A stretch of 64,000 nucleotides of DNA, from assembly GCA_031317595.1 (NCBI GenBank), contig JANCMB010000001.1:868001-932000 (forward strand), given 5' to 3'. The notes beneath the pieces are model-generated. The model did not search any database. It was not told the origin of the DNA and saw only the letters and a list, made by a program, of their open reading frames with translations. Both the position numbers and the translations under genes were made by a program. Shown piece after piece: positions 25,734 through 34,396 of the stretch. The first letter of the stretch is position 1; each line of letters opens with the position of its first letter. The stretch comes from Glutamicibacter sp. PS. Its GTDB lineage: Bacteria > Actinomycetota > Actinomycetes > Actinomycetales > Micrococcaceae.

Positions 25734-26684
25734 ATGAACAGTACAGTCATGATGAAAGTTGCCACCCAAGAGGTTGTCGGCGAGCCAGAAGTTCTTCGGA
25801 TCGCCGAGGTTCCCCGCCCCACTCCACGACCGAATGAGATTCTGGTGCGCGTCCACGCGGCGGGGATCAATCCGACCGACTGGAAACACCGGGCAGGTGC
25901 GGGATTTCTGGGTGAGCCACCCTATGTTTTGGGTTGGGATGTCTCCGGAGTGGTGGAAGAGGTGGGCATCGGTGTCGCGCGTTTCCAGCCCGGCGATGAA
26001 GTATTTGGCATGATGTCCTACCCCTTCGGGCATGGCACGCATGCAGAGTACGTGAGCGCGCCGGCTCGGGTTTTCGCAGCCAAGCCAACCACCCTCGACC
26101 ATATTCACGCGGCAGCCCTGCCGCTGGTCTCGCTTACCGCGTGGCAGGCGTTGGTGGACTACGCGCAGCTCGAGGCCGGGCAGCGCGTGTTGATTCACGC
26201 GGCGGCCGGCGGGGTCGGTCATGTGGCCGTTCAAATCGCCAAGGCCCGCGGGGCCTATGTGATTGGTACGGCTAGTGCCGCGAAACATGAGTTTTTGCAC
26301 AGCTTAGGGGTGGATCGGGCCATTGATTATCGGTCGGTGGACGTCACCGCGGAGGTCCGGGATGTTGATGTCGTGCTCGACACCATTGGCGCCGAGACCT
26401 CGGTCCGTTCATTGCAGACCCTGCGCCGAGGCGGTGTGCTGGTCTCCACGCTTCCGATCGGCTCCGATGACCTCTATCGCGAAGCGCAGCGGTTGGGCGT
26501 GCGGGCCGTGCGGATGCTCGTCGATTCCTCAAAGGATGATTTGGCGACGATCGCAGAGATGGCCGATGCGGGGTCGTTGCGCCCTGCCATCGCCGAGACC
26601 TTCCCTTTGGACCGTATTGCCCAGGCGCACCGGGCTGGAGAAAGCGGACACACCGCCGGCAAGCTTGTGATCACCATGGCCTAG
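25734..26684 (+). CDS. NADP-dependent oxidoreductase, quinone-reductase-like MDR family
   Basis: The 316-residue zinc-free medium-chain reductase has NEILVRVHAAGINPTDWKHR near residue 30, WDVSGVVEEVGIGVARFQPGD (about 66-87) and the nucleotide-binding HAAAGGVGHVAVQIAKARGA (about 148-167). No zinc-binding cysteine cluster is present, so it acts as a quinone or enone reductase rather than an alcohol dehydrogenase. ATG 25734 has GGGAGGA upstream; a longer frame from 25653 would run into the divergent regulator. Probable control by the adjacent GlxA-type regulator. Confidence 0.92.
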   Translation: MNSTVMMKVATQEVVGEPEVLRIAEVPRPTPRPNEILVRVHAAGINPTDWKHRAGAGFLGEPPYVLGWDVSGVVEEVGIGVARFQPGDEVFGMMSYPFGHGTHAEYVSAPARVFAAKPTTLDHIHAAALPLVSLTAWQALVDYAQLEAGQRVLIHAAAGGVGHVAVQIAKARGAYVIGTASAAKHEFLHSLGVDRAIDYRSVDVTAEVRDVDVVLDTIGAETSVRSLQTLRRGGVLVSTLPIGSDDLYREAQRLGVRAVRMLVDSSKDDLATIAEMADAGSLRPAIAETFPLDRIAQAHRAGESGHTAGKLVITMA

Positions 26685-26861
26685 CCTCCCGCGCCCTAGT
26701 GTGAGAAATTCCCGGTATTTCCGAGCTCGGGTCGCGACGTAAAGCCCGGGGTGGTGCAGAAAAATCTGCGCCACTCCGGGCTTCATGGCGTCGCGCACCG
26801 CCCACCGTGGCGTGCTGGCAGGGGTAAAGCGTCGGAGCGCCTCGCTAAGGTCGCTATCGAA

Positions 26862-26877
26862 TCGAACGTGTGTTCGA
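26862..26877. promoter_or_regulatory. LexA (SOS) box upstream of DUF6504
   Basis: TCGAACGTGTGTTCGA is a perfect match to the actinobacterial/Bacillus-type LexA consensus TCGAAC-N4-GTTCGA. A perfect TATAAT (-10) starts 2 bp after it at 26879-26884, and the DUF6504 ATG is at 26911, so LexA would block this promoter until DNA damage. Confidence 0.93.
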
Positions 26878-26910
26878 ATATAATGGTTTGATGGCAGTGA
26901 GGAGTCGAGC

Positions 26911-27228
26911 ATGGGGATGTTCACCGAGGGGATTGAAGTAACCTGCACGCCCGCGGGCGTGCCGTTGCGCGTGCGCTGGCAGGGTCGCGATTATCGACTG
27001 GTGGCCGAGCCGCACTGTTGGTTTGAGCGCCGCAAGTGGTGGGAGGAAAAGGTGCGCATTCCCCGCGGTGCCGGGGCTGGGCTGGCCGATTATGAGATGT
27101 GGCGCTTGCAGCTCGCACCGTTGCGTGGCCCCGGGGAATTCTTCAGTGTCGACGTGAGTTTTGACCCGCAAAGCACTCGCTGGCGTCTGGTGAAGACGCA
27201 TGAGTACCCGCTGGCGCTGGGTGCCTGA
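26911..27228 (+). CDS. DUF6504-family protein of the mutasome locus
   Basis: A 105-residue protein (MGMFTEGIEVTCTPAGVPLR, then VRWQGRDYRLVAEPHCWFER) rich in Trp and Arg, with no membrane segment. Small proteins of this kind are commonly encoded next to imuB and dnaE2 in actinobacteria (assigned from memory as DUF6504). GAGGAG precedes ATG 26911; an in-frame ATG at 26917 is possible. A perfect SOS box lies just upstream and dnaE2 follows 68 bp later, so it probably takes part in damage-induced mutagenesis. Biochemical role unknown. Confidence 0.8.
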   Translation: MGMFTEGIEVTCTPAGVPLRVRWQGRDYRLVAEPHCWFERRKWWEEKVRIPRGAGAGLADYEMWRLQLAPLRGPGEFFSVDVSFDPQSTRWRLVKTHEYPLALGA

Positions 27229-27248
27229 GTAGGGCAGATGTCTTAGCT

Positions 27249-27264
27249 TCGAATTTTTGTTCTA
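27249..27264. promoter_or_regulatory. Second, degenerate LexA box upstream of dnaE2
   Basis: TCGAATTTTTGTTCTA differs from TCGAAC-N4-GTTCGA at two positions and lies 33 bp before the dnaE2 start codon. A weaker but independent SOS control of dnaE2 is likely. Confidence 0.65.
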
Positions 27265-27296
27265 ATGGTGTTCTGATTGCAGGACAAAGGACACCG

Positions 27297-30200
27297 ATGA
27301 GCTTCACCCACCTGAATGTCAGTTCGGCATTCAGCGCACACTATGGGGTTTCCACCCCCGCGCAGCTGGTCGCCGCGGCCGCCGCCGACGGGGCGCATGC
27401 CCTTGGGCTGACGGACCGCGACGGCCTCTACGGCGCGGTGAAACACGTTGCCGCTTGCCTGCAGCATGGACTAACCCCGATTCTCGGGGTCAATCTCGCC
27501 ACCCTGGATCGAAGTGGAAAACCCACCGGGCGGATCATCCTGCTCGCCCAAGGGCATAGCAACGGGGCAGGCTACGCGGCACTGTGCCGTGCGGTCAGTG
27601 CGGCACACAGCGAAACCCCGGCAGCCATGGGCCTCACCCGTGAACAGTTGGCCCATGCGCTGCGCGGTGGCAGGCTCATGGTGCTCCTCGGGGCCGAATC
27701 CGATGTGGCAAAGGCCTTGGAAGCGCATCGCTATGCGCAGGCCAGGCAGGCGTTGGTGGGATGGAAAAAACTGGCTGGAAGCAGGCTGCGGGTGGAGATC
27801 GCCTTACACCTCTCCGCCGATGCGGCCCGTTACAGCCTGGGGTATGCCAGCAAGCTACTGCGCTATGCCCATGAGCTGAAAATTGCGGCGGTTCTGAGTA
27901 ATGCGGTGCGCTATGCCGATGCCGACGGTGCGGTCACCGCCGATCTGCTCGACTCCGCCCGTGTGCTGGGAAGCCTAGCCGAACTGGAGAGCGTGCAACC
28001 CAATGGGCAAGGCTGGCTCAAGAGCAGCGTGCAGATGTATCGTCTGGCCGCGCTCTTAGGCCGGGCCACCGAGCCGCGTTTCGGTCGTGCCCTGCTGGCC
28101 GAAACCGAACGGGTCGCCGCCTGGGCCTCGCTGGATGAACGCACCGATTTAGGGTGGAAAACCCCGGTCATTCCCGAGGCCCACATCATCGGGGTGCATC
28201 AGCCGGCCCAGCAGGAACTTTCCGAACGTACCCATGCGGCCATCAGCCGGTTACTACCACCGGAAGAAGCCGCAGCGGCCCGCGCCAGACTTGCAGATGA
28301 ACTGCAGGTGATCGAAAAGCTAGGATTTGCCAGTTACTTTCTCACCGTGGCCGAAACCGTCGGGCTGATCACCGAACTCGGCGTTCGGGTTTCCGCCCGT
28401 GGCTCCGGGGCTTCCTCACTGGTCAACTATCTACTGGGAATCAGCCATGTGAACCCGCTGCGCCACGATCTGCTTTTCGAGCGCTTCCTCTCGGCCGAGC
28501 GCACCACCTTGCCCGATATTGACATTGACGTCGAATCGGCGAGGCGCCACGAGATCTACCAGCGGATTTTCGAGGCGTTCGGTGCCGAACGTGTCAGCCT
28601 GATGAGTATGCAAAACGCCTACCGGGCCCGTGGTGCGGTACGCGACGCCGGCACTGCCCTCGGCCTCGAACAAACCACCATCGATGACATCGCTAAGCAG
28701 CTCTGGCGCTTCTCGGCCTCCTCCTTCCGCGAAGCACTGAGCGAAAAGCCCGAACTCGCGGCTCTGGCCGAACGCGTTAGTGACAATACCGACCTGCAGA
28801 TACTTATCGATGCTACCGAACGGCTCGACAGGCTTCCGCGGCATATCGCCATGCACCCCTGCGGGGTGATCCTCTCCGACGTCACACTCTATGACCGCAC
28901 CCCGGTCCAACCCTCCGGGATCGGCCTACCCATGAGCCAATACGACAAACACGACATGGACTATATGGGGTTGATTAAGCTCGACATCCTTGGGGTGCGC
29001 ATGCAATCGGCCATCGCATACACCTTGGCGGAGATTCAACGCCTGCACCCTAGCGGCACCGCAGTGGCCCGCGCCGGAGGACATTCGCGCAGTGACTACA
29101 TTGACGCCGATGGGTTCATCGACCTTTCACGGGTTCCGCTCGATGACCCAAGCACCTTCGAACTGATCCGCTCCACCCACACCCTAGGGTGCTTCCAGAT
29201 CGAATCCCCGGGGCAACGCGAGCTCATCGGCAAACTCGCACCCCGAGAATTCAACGACCTGATTATCGATATCTCGCTCTTCCGTCCCGGCCCAATGCAA
29301 TCCAATATGGTCAAGCCCTACCTCGAACACCGGCACGGATTCGCCCCCGCCCGCTACCTGCACCGTGATCTGGTCCCGGCATTGGCCGAAACCCACGGGG
29401 TGACCGTCTTCCACGAGCAGGTCATGCGCATCCTGAATGTTATGACCGACTGCGGCTTCGGTACCGCCGACGATCTGCGCCGCGGGCTGGGCAACCCCAA
29501 CCGCGAACCGGAAATCGAGCGCTTCTTCCGCAGCCAAGCCGCGGCCAGAGGCTACGAACCGCAGGTGATTGAAGACTGTTGGCAGGTACTGGCCGGTTTC
29601 GGTTCCTTCGGATTCTGCAAGGCCCACGGTGCCGCCTTTGCCGTACCCACCTACCACTCGGCCTGGCTCAAGGCCCACCACCCCGAAGCCTTCCTCGCTG
29701 GCATCTGGGAGCACGACCCGGGGATGTACCCCAAACGCCTGCTGGTCTCCGAAGCCCGCCGCATGAACATCCCCATCCTGCCCCTGGATATCAACCGCTC
29801 CACCGACCACTACCGGGTTGAGGCCATCGCCGAACCCACCCCTGCACCCGCCCCGCAAGTACCGCGTGCCCCGGGAAGCGTCCGACCTGGGCACTACGGC
29901 ATCCGGCTGGCCTTCCGGGAAATCCACCAGATGAGCCAGCGTGAAACCGCGCGCCTGCTGGCCGGGCAACCCTATGACTCCCTGGCCGATGTGCGCCATC
30001 GCGCCGGGCTCTCGCGACGCACCTACCAAAACCTCGCCGCCCTAGGCGTCTTCGACTCTCTGCTGGCCGAAAATAACCGCGCCGATGCAATCGCGCACAG
30101 CCAATCGTTGACCCCGAACCACGGCATCCCCGCCAAATATCGTCCCGGACCCGGACAACTTGCCCTGCCACTGGGGCCCATCGACCACATTGCCCGTAGC

Positions 30201-30749
30201 GGCCAGCGGCTCAGTGCCGAGGAGATGGTGCGCACCGAACTGGATTTGATGCACCTCGATGCCAGCGGACACCTGATGAATTCCTATACCCAACCCCTCG
30301 CTCATCTGCCGATCACTCGGGCCACCGAGCTGCTACACCTACGTAACGGTAGCGAGGTCCTTGTGGCCGGGGTGCGCGTCGCCACCCAAACCCCACCCAT
30401 GCGCGGGGGACAGCGCGTAGTGTTCATCTCCGTAGACGACGGCACCGGCTGTATCGATGCCACCTTCTTCGCCGATGTGCAGCAACATACCGGGACGCTA
30501 CTGTTCAATACGCGACTCCTGCTCATCCACGGCACAACCCGGCGCACCGGACCGCGCGGCATCTCTCTGCAGGCATTGAACGCCTGGGACCTGCACCAGC
30601 CCGAAACCTGGCCGGACCCGAACTACTTGCAAGACCCGGCGCGCCCGCAACCCAGCTACCGACCACGCTCCCACAGCAGAGTCACTTTCGGCACGGGAGA
30701 GCTTGCCGCTCGCATGCGCGCCGAAGATCTCGACCAGCGCGGGGCCTAA
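27297..30749 (+). CDS. dnaE2: Error-prone DNA polymerase III alpha subunit
   Basis: The 1150-residue C-family polymerase has an N-terminal PHP domain (about 1-240, opening FTHLNVSSAFSAHYGVSTPA), the polymerase palm with PDIDIDV (about 406-412) and MGLIKLDILGVRM carrying the catalytic aspartates, helix-hairpin-helix segments, and a C-terminal OB domain (EVLVAGVRVATQTPPMRGGQ, about 1020-1060). Length and arrangement fit DnaE2, the damage-tolerance polymerase of the ImuA/ImuB/DnaE2 mutasome, rather than replicative DnaE1. AAAGGA precedes ATG 27297. LexA boxes precede it and the upstream gene. imuA' and imuB are not adjacent. Confidence 0.95.
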   Translation: MSFTHLNVSSAFSAHYGVSTPAQLVAAAAADGAHALGLTDRDGLYGAVKHVAACLQHGLTPILGVNLATLDRSGKPTGRIILLAQGHSNGAGYAALCRAVSAAHSETPAAMGLTREQLAHALRGGRLMVLLGAESDVAKALEAHRYAQARQALVGWKKLAGSRLRVEIALHLSADAARYSLGYASKLLRYAHELKIAAVLSNAVRYADADGAVTADLLDSARVLGSLAELESVQPNGQGWLKSSVQMYRLAALLGRATEPRFGRALLAETERVAAWASLDERTDLGWKTPVIPEAHIIGVHQPAQQELSERTHAAISRLLPPEEAAAARARLADELQVIEKLGFASYFLTVAETVGLITELGVRVSARGSGASSLVNYLLGISHVNPLRHDLLFERFLSAERTTLPDIDIDVESARRHEIYQRIFEAFGAERVSLMSMQNAYRARGAVRDAGTALGLEQTTIDDIAKQLWRFSASSFREALSEKPELAALAERVSDNTDLQILIDATERLDRLPRHIAMHPCGVILSDVTLYDRTPVQPSGIGLPMSQYDKHDMDYMGLIKLDILGVRMQSAIAYTLAEIQRLHPSGTAVARAGGHSRSDYIDADGFIDLSRVPLDDPSTFELIRSTHTLGCFQIESPGQRELIGKLAPREFNDLIIDISLFRPGPMQSNMVKPYLEHRHGFAPARYLHRDLVPALAETHGVTVFHEQVMRILNVMTDCGFGTADDLRRGLGNPNREPEIERFFRSQAAARGYEPQVIEDCWQVLAGFGSFGFCKAHGAAFAVPTYHSAWLKAHHPEAFLAGIWEHDPGMYPKRLLVSEARRMNIPILPLDINRSTDHYRVEAIAEPTPAPAPQVPRAPGSVRPGHYGIRLAFREIHQMSQRETARLLAGQPYDSLADVRHRAGLSRRTYQNLAALGVFDSLLAENNRADAIAHSQSLTPNHGIPAKYRPGPGQLALPLGPIDHIARSGQRLSAEEMVRTELDLMHLDASGHLMNSYTQPLAHLPITRATELLHLRNGSEVLVAGVRVATQTPPMRGGQRVVFISVDDGTGCIDATFFADVQQHTGTLLFNTRLLLIHGTTRRTGPRGISLQALNAWDLHQPETWPDPNYLQDPARPQPSYRPRSHSRVTFGTGELAARMRAEDLDQRGA

Positions 30750-30800
30750 CAACTCAGCGACTACGCTCCACGCCCGTTCACCCGCCGCTAGGATGAGCGA

Positions 30801-31352
30801 ATGGACAGCAGAGGCAGCGAACCCGAGGTGTGGCGGGTACGCAGCGATACACCACAACGATTCGACCCGGCCCTAGTGGCCTGCCTTAACGGCGCCGATC
30901 TCGGCCTGCGCCGCGAGCAGGTCTATCTTGCCCCCGCCTCGCCCCGTTGGGCTACGGCCTACCATCAGCTCGAACAGATACTAAATCAAACTCGGCCCAA
31001 AGCGGTTCGCGCCCTTGCTCATATCGGCTCGACCGCAGTACCGGGACTCGCCGCCAAACCCATCCTCGACCTAGCCATTGGACTAGCCCCTACCGCGGAC
31101 CGCGCCACACTCCATCACTGGCTCAGCCACCTCGGTTTCATCTACCGCGGGGAACACGACAGTACGCGCCCGGACCTCATGTACGCTTTCGAACGCGACC
31201 CGGGCATTCGTCTAGTCAATGCGCACCTAATCGACTACGGCGCTAGCCAATGGCAGCACTACCTCAACTTTCGAAACTACCTTCGAAACCATCCGGCAGA
31301 CCGCGACGCCTATGCGGCCACTCAAAGAATGCCTCGCAAATCACGGCGATAG
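30801..31352 (+). CDS. GrpB/UPF0157 nucleotidyltransferase-fold protein
   Basis: The 183-residue protein has the UPF0157 core AHIGSTAVPGLAAKPILDLA (G-S-T/S-x(8-10)-K-P-x-x-D nucleotidyltransferase-like motif, about 73-93) and ends with FRNYLRNHPADRDAYAATQR, the typical C-terminal stretch. The last few residues of family members (Lys/Ala-rich end) are shortened here. TAGGAT lies 6 nt before ATG 30801, suggesting a leaderless mRNA. Function of the family is poorly defined; the name GrpB is historical. Confidence 0.88.
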   Translation: MDSRGSEPEVWRVRSDTPQRFDPALVACLNGADLGLRREQVYLAPASPRWATAYHQLEQILNQTRPKAVRALAHIGSTAVPGLAAKPILDLAIGLAPTADRATLHHWLSHLGFIYRGEHDSTRPDLMYAFERDPGIRLVNAHLIDYGASQWQHYLNFRNYLRNHPADRDAYAATQRMPRKSRR

Positions 31353-31425
31353 CGATCGCGGCACCTATGTAGAGGGAAAAACTCAGTTCATCCAGCAACG
31401 GCGCACCGCAAGCTAGCACGTGGCC

Positions 31426-31866
31426 CTACACCGAGGACACATGCCCATCTGCGTCGATGACAAAACTCGGGTTATGCACAAAATCCCACCGGAACCCATC
31501 CGGGTCAGCCACGCAGGCGCTCATGCCGCCCCAAGGCTGACGAGTGGGCGCGGTAATCGAACTTGCCCCCGCCTCCAGCGCTCGCCGGTAGTGCCGCTCC
31601 ACCTCATCATCGTTACGCACGTTATGCCCCAACGACACAGGGGGTGCCAATGGCCCATGACCAACCTCCCCATACTCCGAAGGCATCTGCTGCACATCCC
31701 ATAGAGCCAACATCAACCCGTACCCGGCCCGCACGAAGGCAATCTCCGCGCTCGCCGGTTGCACGAGGGTGAATCCAAGTCCCTCCGTGTAGAAGGTCAG
31801 CGAGCGTGCTACGTCGCGTACTCCGAGGGTTATGGCGCTAATGGTCGGTGGGGTATGGCTACTCAT
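31426..31866 (-). CDS. VOC-family (glyoxalase/bleomycin-resistance-like) protein
   Basis: The 146-residue protein shows paired beta-alpha-beta-beta-beta modules: ISAITLGVRDVARSLTFYTE GLGF (two pieces, about 8-32) and a second half from PPVSLGHNVRNDDEVERHYR to ACVADPDGFRWDFVHNP. It binds a metal or small hydrophobic ligand in this superfamily; the exact substrate is unreadable. TAGGCT lies 6 nt before ATG 31866 on the minus strand, suggesting leaderless transcription. Confidence 0.88.
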   Translation of the reverse strand: MSSHTPPTISAITLGVRDVARSLTFYTEGLGFTLVQPASAEIAFVRAGYGLMLALWDVQQMPSEYGEVGHGPLAPPVSLGHNVRNDDEVERHYRRALEAGASSITAPTRQPWGGMSACVADPDGFRWDFVHNPSFVIDADGHVSSV

Positions 31867-32028
31867 ACTTCCAGCCTAAAAGCCGCACATCGATCGGGGA
31901 AGAGGTTCGGATCCGGCGAACTGGAGACGCGGAGCCGGTCTCAGAATAAGTTCATCGCCCACGACCGCAACGGGTCGCAGGCGATGAGCCAATGCGCTGA
32001 GTTCCACGCGGAGGGAACTGCGCGGCAG

Positions 32029-32205
32029 TTATAGGTAAATCCACTGCTCCTGCCGAAGTGTAGAGCGCTGTTCGTCCTTCCTCCGCCGAAACTCTGCCGA
32101 GTGTGCAAAAGGTGCGTGGTGTTGCCGTGCTTCGCTATGCGAAGTCTTGTGTGCGGGAGAGCCGTGCGTAGTACGGGTTTGATGAGTTGGTGCCGTTGTT
32201 TTCAT
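32029..32205 (-). other. Nested frame with own Shine-Dalgarno inside the MFS tail
   Basis: Inside the MFS reading frame, ATG 32205 is preceded by AAGGAG about 8 nt upstream and would give a separate 58-residue peptide beginning MKTTAPTHQTRTTHGSPAHK and ending RQEQWIYL. It contains at least eight histidines. It may be a second product of the same frame, or a formerly independent small gene fused to the transporter by loss of a stop codon. Confidence 0.4.
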
Positions 32206-33564
32206 GATGATTTCTCCTTCGAGGTGCGAAGTCTTCGCCTCGCTACGTGGGTGTTCGTGATTGAGTGTTGCCGCCGACATGGCATCGTGTGGCGTTGGTT
32301 CCTGCCACTGGTCGGGCCGGGGAATGGTGCGTATGGAGCGGCTACCCCAAGCGGCCACGGCGGCAAGTGCTACCAGCGCACCGAAGCACAGCAGCGTGGT
32401 TGACAGGCCGAGCAACTGCAGCCCGAGCCCGGCAAGAATTGGGGCGAGCGGCGCGGCTACCAATGCCATAAACAGCAGAATCGAACTGGCGCGGCCGGCG
32501 AGTTCGTGTGGCACCGTCGCCAGGAAGTAGCCTCCCACCCCAGCGTTCAGCGCCGGGACACTGAGGAAAGCCAAAGCTAGCATGGTGCCCATCCACCACA
32601 GCTGCGTGTTCAGCCCCATGAGCACAATGCCTGCGGCCAGCACGCTCAGACAGCTGCAGGCCAGTAGTCCGGTGCGGAAGCGTTCAATAAGTCGGCTCGC
32701 AAGTATCGACCCAAACAGCATCCCCACGCCCATTGCGGTGGTAATAAGTCCGATAACCCACGGCGCTTCGCCGCGTTGCTGCAGCCCATAGATCAGCGTG
32801 GTGCTCATTCCCCCAGTGCCTAGGTTGATCAGCGCGGCGATCAACAGCAGGATCCGTAGTCGCCGGTGGCCAAAACACCAGCGCAGCCCGGCGAGTACAC
32901 CGTCGCGTACGCCGGTGGCTTCGACGGCCGAGCTCTTCGCTCGTGCCGCGCGTAACGGTGCGCGCAAGGCGCGCCCGGCGCCTGCCGCGATGAGCTGCGC
33001 CGCGGTGATGCAGAGCAAAGCAAGACCCGCACCAAGACCAAGTAGCGCTCCGGCTGCCGGAGCGGCCAGGAGCGCTAGACCCGAGTCCCTAGCCTGGTTG
33101 GCAGCCATCGCGCGTCCGAGCTGATCTGGATGCACCACATCTTTCAGTGCCGCATTGGTCGTTGACCCGAAATAGCCCGAGCGAAGCTCCATGGCCACGT
33201 GGGCAACGCTCAACACGATGGCAGTTAGCGAATCGACAAAGGCCAGCAGCGTGAGGGTTCCGGCCAGTATCGCGCCCAGCAGCGAACCAAACACGATCAT
33301 GTGTGAGCGATCCCGCCGGTCGGCCATGGCCCCGCCAGCCAGCGTCACCACGGTGCGTGCGGTGAGCCCCAGCGCGGCCAACGCGCCGGCCTGAGCGGGG
33401 GAGCCGGTCGCTGCCAATAGCAACAGCGGTATGAGAAACGCGTAGAAATTTCCGGCAAGCAAAGCCGAGGTGTCGGCCACCCACCACAGGCGGTAAGAAC
33501 GCTGGGTGTGTAAGGCTGGCCGAGGCGTTGGCTGCGTGAGGGGCGAGGCTGGGAACGAGGTCAT
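32029..33564 (-). CDS. MFS transporter with long His-rich C-terminal tail
   Basis: A 511-residue protein. Residues 20-410 form about 12 hydrophobic segments with the loop motif GGAMADRRDRSHMIVFGSLL after TM2, typical of drug-efflux MFS proteins (MFS_1/MdfA-like). The last 100 residues are hydrophilic, including a 58-residue His/Thr/Ser-rich section that begins at an internal Met with its own AAGGAG. ATG 33564 (GAGGAT just upstream) is preferred over 33654, whose extra 30 residues would overlap the operator region. The gene is divergent from an ArsR-like regulator whose operators lie between them. Confidence 0.9.
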   Translation of the reverse strand: MTSFPASPLTQPTPRPALHTQRSYRLWWVADTSALLAGNFYAFLIPLLLLAATGSPAQAGALAALGLTARTVVTLAGGAMADRRDRSHMIVFGSLLGAILAGTLTLLAFVDSLTAIVLSVAHVAMELRSGYFGSTTNAALKDVVHPDQLGRAMAANQARDSGLALLAAPAAGALLGLGAGLALLCITAAQLIAAGAGRALRAPLRAARAKSSAVEATGVRDGVLAGLRWCFGHRRLRILLLIAALINLGTGGMSTTLIYGLQQRGEAPWVIGLITTAMGVGMLFGSILASRLIERFRTGLLACSCLSVLAAGIVLMGLNTQLWWMGTMLALAFLSVPALNAGVGGYFLATVPHELAGRASSILLFMALVAAPLAPILAGLGLQLLGLSTTLLCFGALVALAAVAAWGSRSIRTIPRPDQWQEPTPHDAMSAATLNHEHPRSEAKTSHLEGEIIMKTTAPTHQTRTTHGSPAHKTSHSEARQHHAPFAHSAEFRRRKDEQRSTLRQEQWIYL

Positions 33565-33591
33565 ATCCTCACGGTAGACCCGCAACAAAAC

Positions 33592-33613
33592 TTGCGCAAT
33601 AGAATTTGCGCAA
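33592..33613. promoter_or_regulatory. Tandem TTGCGCAA operators
   Basis: Two perfect TTGCGCAA palindromes (33592-33599 and 33606-33613, 14 bp centre to centre) lie in the 78-bp region between the divergent MFS and ArsR-like genes. Spacing and symmetry suit a winged-helix dimer repressing both promoters. Confidence refers to the role, not to the repeats, which are exact. Confidence 0.75.
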
Positions 33614-33642
33614 TATTTTTTGGGCATTGCTATGCTGGGGGT

Positions 33643-34290
33643 ATGACCCGGCAAGAAGGCAATATCACGCTGACCGCACCGATGCTGAAAGCCATGGCCA
33701 ATCCCTTGCGGCGAAAAATCTTTGACGCCCTAGGTGCCATGGGTTCAGCCCGCGCCTCCGACTTGGCTGAACTTCTCTCGGTGGCGGCCAATAAGGTCAG
33801 CTTCCACCTGCGTGAACTAGCCAAGGCTGAACTGATCGAGGAGGCCCCGGAGCTGGCTCGGGATAAGCGAGACCGGGTGTGGCGTACCGCGGCCAAGGGA
33901 TACACCACCGGCGAACCTGCCGAGCGCCCCAGTGCCGAGGGGGACTCCGCCATGAATGCCTATCTCGATCAAATCGCCTTCGATGAGCAGCGCCGGATTG
34001 CGGCGGCCTTGGCGCACGCTAAACGTCACTACGCTTCGCCGGAACTCGGCGCGGCCAAGGCACTTCTCAGCACCAGCAACTTGATGCTCACCAAAGATGA
34101 GGCCCAAGCTCTCAACGAACGCATCGAGGCGCTCATTCCAGCGTTCCGTGAAGAGCTCAAGGCCGGGGAAATCGCCAGCTCCCAGCCAGAGAGTGAACGC
34201 ACCCTCTGGCACTTTTCGGGATTGCTCTCCGCCGACGAATTGTTAAACGAGTCACAAGAGCGTTCCGATGCGGCGCAAAGCCCGAAGTGA
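33643..34290 (+). CDS. ArsR/SmtB-type winged-helix regulator
   Basis: The 215-residue protein has an N-terminal winged helix-turn-helix (about 10-80: LKAMANPLRRKIFDALGAMG, SARASDLAELLSVAANKVSF, HLRELAKAELIEEAPE) of the ArsR/HTH_20 type and a long, mostly helical C-terminal extension with no metal-binding cysteine cluster. It is therefore unlikely to be a metal sensor. ATG 33643 follows a GGGGG run; an upstream frame from 33592 would run through the operators. It sits next to the divergent exporter and probably represses it. Confidence 0.9.
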   Translation: MTRQEGNITLTAPMLKAMANPLRRKIFDALGAMGSARASDLAELLSVAANKVSFHLRELAKAELIEEAPELARDKRDRVWRTAAKGYTTGEPAERPSAEGDSAMNAYLDQIAFDEQRRIAAALAHAKRHYASPELGAAKALLSTSNLMLTKDEAQALNERIEALIPAFREELKAGEIASSQPESERTLWHFSGLLSADELLNESQERSDAAQSPK

Positions 34291-34396
34291 ACGCGACTTA
34301 CGCAGGGTGCTGAACTAAACTGGGTAGTGGCTGGCTGCGGCCAAGGTATGCCGCAAGCTATGAAGCCGTGAACCAATGAAAGGTAGATCCGATCAC

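Noticed and set aside
25026..26300. 424-residue minus-strand frame spanning two genes
   Set aside because: It runs in the wrong frame through the GlxA regulator and antisense to the oxidoreductase, both well supported.
34291..34396. Possible T-box leader before thrS
   Set aside because: The region is only about 100 bp and no T-box sequence or specifier loop could be recognised.
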